Shown here piece after piece: positions 8,666-15,206 of a stretch of DNA of 32,223 bases. Origin of the DNA: Clostridia bacterium. GTDB taxonomy: Bacteria > Bacillota > Clostridia > Oscillospirales > CAG-272. The notes beneath the pieces were generated by a model. It was not told where the DNA came from. It made no database searches and worked only from the letters and a program-made list of their open reading frames with translations. Position 1 is the first letter of the stretch, and every line of letters starts with the position of its first letter. Where the stretch lies: positions 1-32,223 of the forward strand of contig JAGBBQ010000077.1 of NCBI GenBank assembly GCA_017938425.1. The letters are read 5' to 3'. Position numbers and translations under genes: made by a program.

Positions 8666-9496
8666 ATGAAGCTATCCACCTTTCTCGAATATTCGGTGCA
8701 TTCCTTTGAGGTCGATCACCTCAAAAGGCTGAAGGCGATCGGCTACGAGGGCATCGACTTTTGCTTTCATCCCTCCCTCTTTAAGGACGGCAAGGAGGAG
8801 AGCATCATCGCAAGGATCAGAGAAAACCTCGACGAGGCAGGGCTTGTCTGCGCGCAGGTGCATCTTCCCTTCTACGATCTTTCGCTCCCCAGCACCTGTC
8901 ACGATGACTTTGTGGAGTCGCAGATGCGCGGTGCCTTCAAGGCAATGACGGTGCTGGGCGCAAAATGGGGTGCTTGGCATCCCGTGAGTGCACCCGAATG
9001 CGGCCACGACCGAGGGGTCGCGATGGCAGCCAACAAAAAAATGCTCGCACGCCACCTCGGCTACGCCGAGAAATACGGCATTGGCATCGCCGTGGAAAAT
9101 ATCTTCGCACCCTTCTTCTCCTCTGTAGTGGAGGACCATATCGAGCTGATCGAGAGCATGAAGTCTCCCCTCGTCGGCGCATGCTGGGACTTCGGGCACG
9201 CAAATCTGCAGGAGAGCGAGAGAGGGCACGTCGAGGACTTTAGAATGATCGTGGACAAAATTAAAATCCTGCATGTGAACGATAACCACGCCCGCGAGGA
9301 CCGCCACCTCGCCCCCGGCTTCGGCACGGCGAAATTCGACGCGCTTCTGCCTATCCTTTTCGGCTCGGGCTTTGACGGCTTTTTCAATATGGAATGCTCC
9401 GTTCCCCGCCGCCGCCCCGACATTATGCTCTATTACTACGAGCTGATGGCAAGATCCGCCCGCATCCTTATCGATGAGGCAAAAGCAAAGATTTAA
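8666..9496 (+). CDS. Sugar phosphate isomerase/epimerase, copy 3 of 3
   Basis: A 276-residue member of the same barrel family, the most diverged of the three. The metal-site motifs remain (AVEN, CWDFGH, LHVNDNH, NMEC). HVNDNHAREDRH replaces the HVDDNHACEDRH of the other two, and NMECSVPRRRPDI replaces NMECNIPLRNP, so the substrate pocket near the last two strands differs. A GAGGAG lies just before the ATG, 19 bases after copy 2. It ends the operon, with a terminator 26 bases downstream. Three diverged but intact copies suggest related sugars or successive epimerisation steps. Confidence 0.9.
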   Translation: MKLSTFLEYSVHSFEVDHLKRLKAIGYEGIDFCFHPSLFKDGKEESIIARIRENLDEAGLVCAQVHLPFYDLSLPSTCHDDFVESQMRGAFKAMTVLGAKWGAWHPVSAPECGHDRGVAMAANKKMLARHLGYAEKYGIGIAVENIFAPFFSSVVEDHIELIESMKSPLVGACWDFGHANLQESERGHVEDFRMIVDKIKILHVNDNHAREDRHLAPGFGTAKFDALLPILFGSGFDGFFNMECSVPRRRPDIMLYYYELMARSARILIDEAKAKI

Positions 9497-9521
9497 AGCG
9501 CACATTGTAAAGAATTGTTAT

Positions 9522-9560
9522 AAAAATCGGCTGCGAAAACAAGTTTCACAGCCGATTTTT
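9522..9560. terminator. Bidirectional intrinsic terminator after the isomerase operon
   Basis: Stem AAAAATCGGCTG / CAGCCGATTTTT, extended inward by GAAA/TTTC after one mismatch, with a short loop. The flanking A- and T-runs allow it to serve the isomerase operon (+) and the convergent PL22 gene (-). Confidence 0.88.
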
Positions 9561-9596
9561 ACGCATCCTTTACAGAAATCTGTATGGGACATCCGA

Positions 9597-10751
9597 TCAT
9601 TTTTCAACACGCAGGATCTGCTCAACATTTGCAATGGCAAGATCGGCGCCGCCCTCGTTTGAGGTGGTGAAGATAATATATTTGCCGTTTTCGCTGAATC
9701 TCGGATGCGGATCGATATGGTAATCGCACGGATTTTCGGGCGTCCAATTGTTTTCGGACATACGGCTGACAATATCCGTCACCTTTCCGGTTTTGGCATT
9801 GAACAGCCGCACCGCGCAGGAGCAACCGCGATACCAAACGGGATATTTATCGTACAAAACGTCATCATAGACGTAAAGCGTTTCGTCCTTAGTCGTATGC
9901 GCGTGCCAAGGATCGCAGGGGTGAACGGTTTTGTGCTCGCCCGTCTCTATGTTTTTATAGTTGATGCCCGATTGGCTTACGTAGTAGATCTTCGTGCCGT
10001 CGCTGCTCCACCATTCGTGCGAGGGCATCTTGCCGATGGGCGCGTGAAGCGTGGCCTTGCCCGATTTTTCCACCGTCCAGAGCCTTTCGTATATCCCCTG
10101 CGCATTGGTAGGGATCCAATGCGATATGCCCGTTTCAATATCGGTATAACCGTCATAGGCGCAGAGCGCAAGGTCGGGATTTTTCGGATTGATCTGGGCG
10201 TGATTCATAAAAAACGGAGAACGGTACCACGGCTCATATTCACCGCTTGAAATGTCGGCAACGCCCACCGAAAAATCCGAATTTCCTTCCCTGATATCCA
10301 GGAAAAATTTGTTGCAGGAATCGTCTAAGGGTGTTAAATGTGTAGCGATACCCTTGGTCAAACGGTTGCTTTTCAGCTTGAAAATCATTTCCGAGCGTGC
10401 ATCCTTATGGGGCTTACGCTTAAAAATCATATTTTCCCACGTGAAATACACCTCACCCGTCACGGGATGCACCCATGGGGACGCAGCATTGAAAAGCGTA
10501 TCCGGGCAGAGACTTATGCTATCCTCGGCAAAATGAACAAAGCCAAGCATACGGCAATCCGCGTGATGCATCGGCGGAAAGCTTGCATAAAACCACAAAT
10601 ACCTACCATCTGCCGTCATAGAGTTATTTACGAAATAAAAGCCCTGTTGAAAAGAGGCGACCTTGGCGGTTAGAACATAATATATTGCGCCGTTTTGGGG
10701 ATTGACTCTTTTTTCAAAAAGAGAGGAGGTTTCCGGTGTATACATAGTCAT
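9597..10751 (-). CDS. Oligogalacturonate lyase-like protein (PL22-type seven-bladed propeller)
   Basis: The 384-residue product is rich in beta-propeller repeats (for example SSDGTKIYYVS, SENGKYIIFTTS). Histidines in FFMNHAQI, MPSHEWWSSDG, PWHAHTT and DYHIDPHPRF fit the metal-binding histidine cluster of PL22 oligogalacturonate lyases, which cleave short unsaturated pectin oligomers in the cytoplasm. There is no signal peptide. The neighbouring GH105 gene supports the pectin context. The start overlaps the GH105 stop as ATGA, so translation is coupled; an in-frame ATG at 10745 is better spaced (9 bases) from GAGAGG and may be the real start. It could be a related propeller with another substrate. 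The gene is more AT-rich than the core genes. Confidence 0.7.
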   Translation of the reverse strand: MTMYTPETSSLFEKRVNPQNGAIYYVLTAKVASFQQGFYFVNNSMTADGRYLWFYASFPPMHHADCRMLGFVHFAEDSISLCPDTLFNAASPWVHPVTGEVYFTWENMIFKRKPHKDARSEMIFKLKSNRLTKGIATHLTPLDDSCNKFFLDIREGNSDFSVGVADISSGEYEPWYRSPFFMNHAQINPKNPDLALCAYDGYTDIETGISHWIPTNAQGIYERLWTVEKSGKATLHAPIGKMPSHEWWSSDGTKIYYVSQSGINYKNIETGEHKTVHPCDPWHAHTTKDETLYVYDDVLYDKYPVWYRGCSCAVRLFNAKTGKVTDIVSRMSENNWTPENPCDYHIDPHPRFSENGKYIIFTTSNEGGADLAIANVEQILRVEK

Positions 10752-11845
10752 CTACCTCTCTCTTGATCTTCAAACGCAACGTAATATCCCGCGCACATAA
10801 GCAGAAACGCGCCGACGCCGTGCAGGTCGTTTGTGCTGACGGGGCGCTCAATGTAATCCTTATATTGGCCTAGGCCGGTTCCTATACACACCTTGTTGAT
10901 CTCTATACCGCCGTCATCACTGAAGGTGAGCGTATCAATAACACCCCGATACGCTTTTTTTGCAAAAGCCTTATACTTATCGTCCATCGGCTTCAGGGCG
11001 CACATTTTGGATATGGCATACACAAAAAGGCTGGAGCAAGACACCTCATCCCAGTTATCCTCACGGTCGGTTTTATCTATAACCTGCTTCCAAAGCCCCG
11101 TTTTTGGATCCGCATACGGAAGAAGGGCATCCACAAGTGCCTTTCCGGTTTCGAAAAATTCTTCTCGGTGCGCGTAGCACGCGGGCAAAAGCTCATATAT
11201 TTCAAACATTGCGACAACGAACCATCCAATCGCCCTGCCCCAGAAGCAGGAGGTCAGCCCTGTTTCCTTATCCACCTCACGCGTCTTTTTTGATGCATCC
11301 CAAGCATGATAATACAGTCCTGTTTCAGAGTCCAGGTTATGCTCCTTGAAAAGCTTCATCTGCCGATACACCGTATCGTAAAGTGAGGGATCCGAAAAAA
11401 GATTGCCGAGGCGGATCATCAGCGGCCCTGCCATATACATGCCGTCGAGCCACATTTGATTCGGGAACATATCCTTGTGCCAAAAACCGCCCGCATCGTT
11501 TGTCTTCCACTCCTTGAGAAGCTGCATGGCACAGCGCGGCATGGTAAGATATTTTTCATCCCCGTTGACGGCATAAAGCTCCGTCAAAAGCGAAGCGGGT
11601 TGCATATCATCCAGCTCATCCGCCTCATAGTATACGATGCTGCCGTCCGACTTCATATTAGACAAAAGCCAACGATCGATATATTCATAGTATTCCTTTT
11701 TTTGAGTAAGCTTGTAGACATCATACATACCAAGAAGAAACACGCCTTGATGATAATGAAATCTGCCCACGGGCGGAAGCTTTGGCGCCTCGAATTTTTT
11801 CATCAAGGTATCACACGCACACCTTGCGTAGTCCAATGCATTCAT
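10748..11845 (-). CDS. Unsaturated rhamnogalacturonyl/glucuronyl hydrolase, GH105 (YteR/YesR-like)
   Basis: A 365-residue (alpha/alpha)6-barrel protein. NQMWLDGMYMAGPLMIRLG (about residues 129-147) holds the catalytic Asp (about D134) in the pattern of GH105, and CFWGRAIGWFVVAMFEI matches the second conserved block. GH105 enzymes remove the unsaturated uronic acid left on oligomers by pectate or rhamnogalacturonan lyases. No signal peptide is seen, so it acts in the cytoplasm. The ATG at 11845 has GGAG 7 bases upstream, and the frame extends further back without support. It is the first gene of a two-gene operon with the PL22-like gene and diverges from an AraC regulator, the usual control arrangement. 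Confidence 0.88.
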   Translation of the reverse strand: MNALDYARCACDTLMKKFEAPKLPPVGRFHYHQGVFLLGMYDVYKLTQKKEYYEYIDRWLLSNMKSDGSIVYYEADELDDMQPASLLTELYAVNGDEKYLTMPRCAMQLLKEWKTNDAGGFWHKDMFPNQMWLDGMYMAGPLMIRLGNLFSDPSLYDTVYRQMKLFKEHNLDSETGLYYHAWDASKKTREVDKETGLTSCFWGRAIGWFVVAMFEIYELLPACYAHREEFFETGKALVDALLPYADPKTGLWKQVIDKTDREDNWDEVSCSSLFVYAISKMCALKPMDDKYKAFAKKAYRGVIDTLTFSDDGGIEINKVCIGTGLGQYKDYIERPVSTNDLHGVGAFLLMCAGYYVAFEDQERGR

Positions 11846-11882
11846 ACAAACGCTCCTTTTTAATTTTTGATTGTAAATCCGA

Positions 11883-11900
11883 AGATACAGTTTTGTATCT
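11883..11900. promoter_or_regulatory. Inverted repeat in the leader of the GH105 operon, possible operator
   Basis: AGATACA and TGTATCT form perfect 7-base arms around a 4-base centre. The element lies just downstream of the putative -10 box on the - strand, near the expected transcription start. It may be an operator for the adjacent AraC protein or a 5' mRNA hairpin. Confidence 0.45.
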
Positions 11901-11908
11901 GCATATAC

Positions 11909-11938
11909 ATTATAAAACAAATTTCAGAAAATAACTTG
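11909..11938 (-). promoter_or_regulatory. Likely promoter of the GH105-PL22 operon (good -10, weak -35)
   Basis: TATAAT on the - strand (11909-11914) is a perfect -10. No good -35 lies 17-18 bases upstream (best CAAGTT), which fits a promoter that needs an activator such as the divergent AraC protein. Confidence 0.5.
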
Positions 11939-11958
11939 CTTTATTTCGGGAAAAGTTG

Positions 11959-11987
11959 TTGTATTTTGCTCAATGAAACTGTATAAT
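11959..11987 (+). promoter_or_regulatory. Promoter of the AraC-type regulator gene
   Basis: TTGTAT (11959-11964), 17-base spacer, TATAAT (11982-11987), upstream of the gene starting at 12026. It lies back to back with the GH105 promoter, so one regulator site could control both. Confidence 0.65.
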
Positions 11988-12025
11988 ATTATTGTGGTCA
12001 ATAAAAGCGAGGGTATCTGCGTTAT

Positions 12026-12874
12026 ATGAAAAAATCAGAGAAAGAAACGATTCATCTTTATATAAAATCAATGGAAACAGAAATTTCCGTTGACCGCATC
12101 TACGAAAACAACATGAGCAGAAGTCACACGCACAACACGTACGAGCTCTATTATCTAATGGAGGGAAGCCGCGACCTTCTTATACAGAACAACTTTTACA
12201 AAATGGAAAAGGGCGATATGCTTCTGATTGCACCGGGAATTCTTCACAAAACGCTGGATGCATCCCCATCCGAATACAAGCGCATTGTGATCAATTTTCC
12301 CAAGCGGCATCTTGAAAGCATAATGGATGGCGAAAAGCTTTACGCGTCTTTGATAAAGCAAGAAGCCATTCTGATCCGAAACACCGAAACAACAAAATCA
12401 GCCACTGCCGTACTTTCGGAATTCGAAAATGCAGCATGCAAAGAAGAGGCATCCGGAGCCTTGGAGTGTTTTATCGCATCCATGATATACAAATTCATAT
12501 ATTTCCTTACGTCCGAAAAAAACATTTTACCCAAAACGGAGATACACGAAAAAAACAACAAGCAGATATGTGCCGTGCTGGAATACATAAACAAGAATTA
12601 TACACACGCGATCACACTCACAGAGCTTTCCTCGCGGTTTTACGTCAGCGAATTTCATCTGTGCCGAAATTTCAAAAGATCCACCGGAAGAACGGTTGTG
12701 GAATATATCAATTATCTTCGCATCAAGAAGGCCAAGCATATATTAACCGAGCAAAAAACAACCATCAAAGATGCCGCTAAAGCCTGCGGATTTAAAACAA
12801 CCGCTCACTTTAACCATACTTTTAAAGAATACGAGGGCATGAATCCGTCTCAGTTTTTGCATCTGAGAAAATAA
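12026..12874 (+). CDS. AraC-family transcriptional regulator with N-terminal cupin domain
   Basis: A 282-residue protein. Residues about 30-100 form a cupin-like sensor (SHTHNTYELYYLMEGSRDLLI, then MLLIAPGILHKT). Residues about 180-280 hold two helix-turn-helix units (TLTELSSRFYVSEFHLCRNFKRSTG and TIKDAAKACGFKTTAHFNHTFKEYEGMNPSQF). It probably binds a pectin-derived sugar and switches on the divergent GH105-PL22 operon. The only purine-rich stretch upstream (GAGGG) is 12 bases from the ATG, so the ribosome site is weak. The gene is clearly more AT-rich than the lysS region beside it, which suggests acquisition with the pectin genes. Confidence 0.9.
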   Translation: MKKSEKETIHLYIKSMETEISVDRIYENNMSRSHTHNTYELYYLMEGSRDLLIQNNFYKMEKGDMLLIAPGILHKTLDASPSEYKRIVINFPKRHLESIMDGEKLYASLIKQEAILIRNTETTKSATAVLSEFENAACKEEASGALECFIASMIYKFIYFLTSEKNILPKTEIHEKNNKQICAVLEYINKNYTHAITLTELSSRFYVSEFHLCRNFKRSTGRTVVEYINYLRIKKAKHILTEQKTTIKDAAKACGFKTTAHFNHTFKEYEGMNPSQFLHLRK

Positions 12875-12888
12875 GCCGCAAAGTAAAA

Positions 12889-12920
12889 AGCTGTGAAAAC
12901 AAATTTCACAGCTCTTTTTT
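12889..12920 (+). terminator. Intrinsic terminator of the AraC gene
   Basis: A perfect 10-base stem AGCTGTGAAA / TTTCACAGCT with a 5-base loop, followed by CTTTTTT. Its loop sequence closely resembles that of the terminator at 9522-9560. Confidence 0.88.
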
Positions 12921-12960
12921 CTATAAAGTTTTTGCTAAGCTTTTTACAAAAAGCGTCCTT

Positions 12961-12987
12961 TTATACTTCAGGCTTCATCGTCGGGTA
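12961..12987 (-). pseudogene. lysS: Remnant of a second lysS 3' end (last eight sense codons and stop)
   Basis: On the - strand these bases read Y-P-T-M-K-P-E-V-stop, against F-P-T-M-K-P-E-V-stop at the end of lysS. Over P-T-M-K-P-E-V five of seven codons differ and every difference is at the third position, so the amino acids are unchanged. That pattern points to common coding ancestry and not to chance. The frame is closed upstream by a stop, and no longer lysS match is clear. It may be the tail of a displaced lysS allele. Confidence 0.55.
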
Positions 12988-13124
12988 GCAAGATCAAAAA
13001 CTTCCGGTGGACGTTTTTGATAGCAGCGAAACCGTCCCAAGCAACGAGCTGAAGGAGAGGTTTACCCTCGACGCGCAGCGACTATGCGGCGGTGGAAGGG
13101 CTCGGTCCGAGGGTGATCAAAGCT
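12988..13124. other. Unexplained 137-base interval between lysS and its duplicated tail, rich in dyad symmetry
   Basis: No supported gene. It holds a 9-base inverted repeat ATCAAAAAC/GTTTTTGAT (about 12992-13020) whose arms are A- and T-rich and could act as a weak terminator for lysS. A second inverted repeat, ACCCTCG/CGAGGGT, lies at about 13064-13114. A short open stretch of 37 codons on the - strand (AWDGFAAIKNV... ending LLPDDEA) has no start codon. It may be a repeat element or a structured RNA. Confidence 0.4.
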
Positions 13125-14648
13125 TTAAACCTCGGGTTTCATAGTCGGGAACAACAAAACATCCCTGATCGAAGCGGAATCGGTAAGGAGCATTACGAGA
13201 CGGTCCACGCCGAAGCCGAGGCCGCCTGTGGGAGGCATACCGTACTCAAGCGCGGTAACGAAATCGTAATCCACCTCGGCACGGCAGTTCGGCTCCTCTG
13301 CACGCTTCTTCGCAACCTGCGCCTCGAAGCGGCCGCGCTGGTCGATGGGATCGTTCAGCTCGGAGAAGGCATTACCGAACTCGGTGCAGTTGATGAAATA
13401 CTCGAATCTCTCGGTGAAGAGAGGATTCTCGGGCTTTCTCTTTGCAAGGGGGCTGTTCTCTACGGGATAATCGTAGATGAAGGTGGGCTGAATGAGCTTA
13501 TCCTCAACGTATGCGTCGAAGAGCTCAACGAGAACGGTGCCCTTGGTGGCATCGGCAGGAACCTCTACGTGCATTGCCTTGGCAACCTCTCTTGCCTGCT
13601 CGTCGCTCTCCCAGGTATTGTAGTCCGCACCGCTGTACTTCTTGACGGCCTCGACCATCGTGAGTCTCTCCCAGTGCCCAAGATCGATCTCGGTGCCCTG
13701 GTAGGTGATTTTGGTCGATCCGCAAACCTCGGTGGCAAGCAGCTTATAAAGCTCCTCCACAAGGTCCATCATACCGTAGTAATCGGTGAAGGCCTGGTAA
13801 AGCTCGATGGTGGTGAACTCGGGGTTATGCTTCTGGTCCATACCCTCGTTACGGAAGATACGGCCAACCTCGTATACGCGGTCCATACCGCCGACGATCA
13901 GTCTCTTCAGGTACAGCTCGGTCTCGATACGCAGGTACATATCCATATCGAGCGTGTTGTGATGCGTGATGAAGGGGCGCGCGGATGCGCCGATCTCCAG
14001 GGGAACGAGAATGGGAGTGTCCACCTCCAAAAAGCCCTTACCGTCAAGATAACGGCGGATGAGGGTGAGGATCTTCGAGCGCTTCACGAAGGTATCCTTC
14101 ACGTCGGGATTCACGATGAGATCCACGTATCTCTGGCGGTATCTCTGCTCGAGATTGGTCAGACCGTGGAACTTCTCGGGAAGGGGCAGAAGCGACTTCG
14201 AAAGAAGGGTCGCCTTCTCTGCGTGAATGGAGATCTCGCCCGTACGGGTACGGAAGGCGAAGCCCTCCACGCCGATAATATCGCCGATATCCCACTTCTT
14301 GAAGGCGGCGTAATCCTCGTCACCGAGATCGTTGCGGGAGAGATAGAGCTGGATCTTCCCCTCGCCGTCCAGCAGATGGGCGAAGGATGCCTTACCCATA
14401 ATTCTGCGACCGGTCATACGGCCGGCAACACGCACGCGCAGCGGCTCTGCGCCTTCGGCACTGAGCGCCTCTTCGTTTTCTTCAAATTCCTTAATAACGG
14501 ACGCGCTCTTGGCAGTCACGTCATACTTCGTGATCTCAAAGGGGTTCTGCCCTGCCTCAACCAAAGCGGCAAGCTTCTCACGGCGCACGGCGAGCTCGCT
14601 CGTGCTGCTCAAGGCTTCCGTATTATTCTGCAAATTTTCCTGTGCCAT
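13125..14648 (-). CDS. lysS: Lysyl-tRNA synthetase, class II
   Basis: A 507-residue protein with an N-terminal OB-fold anticodon-binding domain (about residues 65-150, VRVAGRMTGRRIMGKASFAHL) and a class II catalytic core. Motif 2 is seen in YEVGRIFRNEGMDQKHNPEFTTIELY and motif 3 in GGLGFGVDRLVMLL near the C-terminus. It charges tRNA-Lys in the cytoplasm. The ATG has GGAG 6 bases upstream. It follows greA after 39 bases and is probably cotranscribed, a common arrangement in Firmicutes. The length is usual and the sequence intact. A diverged copy of its last codons lies 137 bases beyond the stop. Confidence 0.98.
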   Translation of the reverse strand: MAQENLQNNTEALSSTSELAVRREKLAALVEAGQNPFEITKYDVTAKSASVIKEFEENEEALSAEGAEPLRVRVAGRMTGRRIMGKASFAHLLDGEGKIQLYLSRNDLGDEDYAAFKKWDIGDIIGVEGFAFRTRTGEISIHAEKATLLSKSLLPLPEKFHGLTNLEQRYRQRYVDLIVNPDVKDTFVKRSKILTLIRRYLDGKGFLEVDTPILVPLEIGASARPFITHHNTLDMDMYLRIETELYLKRLIVGGMDRVYEVGRIFRNEGMDQKHNPEFTTIELYQAFTDYYGMMDLVEELYKLLATEVCGSTKITYQGTEIDLGHWERLTMVEAVKKYSGADYNTWESDEQAREVAKAMHVEVPADATKGTVLVELFDAYVEDKLIQPTFIYDYPVENSPLAKRKPENPLFTERFEYFINCTEFGNAFSELNDPIDQRGRFEAQVAKKRAEEPNCRAEVDYDFVTALEYGMPPTGGLGFGVDRLVMLLTDSASIRDVLLFPTMKPEV

Positions 14649-14668
14649 ATGCGGCTCCTTTCTTTTAT

Positions 14669-14688
14669 ATGCAAAGAATTCTTTGCAT
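14669..14688. other. Perfect 20-base palindrome between greA and lysS
   Basis: Ten-base arms (ATGCAAAGAA and its complement) meet without a loop and begin inside the greA stop codon. In mRNA it could fold only as a hairpin with a small loop and has no T-run, so it is not a standard terminator. It might be a protein site or an mRNA processing/stabilising hairpin. Confidence 0.6.
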
Positions 14689-15170
14689 TATTCCTCGGTT
14701 GCTCTCTTTACGGACAGAACCGTAAGGTGCTGAACGCGGGCGCCGGCAACCACGACCTCCTCGCCCTCCTTCGCGCCGAGAAGCGCCATACCGATGGGAG
14801 AGGAATCCGAGATCTTGCCCTGCGTGGGGTCGGTCTCGTAAGAGCCGACGATGTGATAGGTAAACTCTCTGTCTCTTTCCTTGTTGAAGAGAGTAACGAT
14901 CGAACCAACGCTGATGCGCGAGCGGTCGATCTCCGACTCATCCACAACCTTTGCGTTCGCGATCAGCTCCTTGAGCTCCGCGATCCTTGCGTGGATCTTA
15001 CCCTGCTCCGCCTTTGCCTCATCGTACTCACTGTTCTCGGAAAGGTCACCGAATGCACGCGCGGTGGAAATATCCTTCTTGTTCTCCTCCACCTTTACGC
15101 TGACGAGATAATCCAGCTCGTCCTGCAGTGCCTTGAAGCCCTCGTGGGTGTAAGTTTTTACTTCTGCCAT
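14688..15170 (-). CDS. greA: Transcription elongation factor GreA
   Basis: A 160-residue protein, the usual GreA length. The N-terminal coiled coil (about residues 10-75) includes ARAFGDLSENSEYDEAKAEQGKIHARI, which contains the acidic tip residues that enter the RNA polymerase secondary channel. The C-terminal FKBP-like domain ends with SDSSPIGMALLGAKEGEEVVV. It rescues backtracked polymerase by stimulating transcript cleavage. AGGAG lies 10 bases before the ATG. It is followed by lysS and preceded, 36 bases away, by an S41 protease gene on the same strand. Confidence 0.98.
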   Translation of the reverse strand: MAEVKTYTHEGFKALQDELDYLVSVKVEENKKDISTARAFGDLSENSEYDEAKAEQGKIHARIAELKELIANAKVVDESEIDRSRISVGSIVTLFNKERDREFTYHIVGSYETDPTQGKISDSSPIGMALLGAKEGEEVVVAGARVQHLTVLSVKRATEE

Positions 15171-15206
15171 GATAAGTTTACTCCTGTGTACCTTATTATA
15201 TATTTT

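Larger units (their letters stand above)
6955..9496 (+). repeat. Tandem array of three paralogous isomerase genes
   Basis: Three head-to-tail genes of 831-834 coding bases repeat with intergenic gaps of only 19-27 bases. Long exact runs are shared between pairs of copies (74 bases between copies 1 and 2, 38 bases between copies 2 and 3), enough for homologous recombination. Confidence 0.85.

Noticed and set aside
12988-13124. A tRNA gene in the lysS-AraC gap
   Set aside because: No cloverleaf arms, TPsiC-like GTTCRANNC segment or CCA end could be found in either strand.
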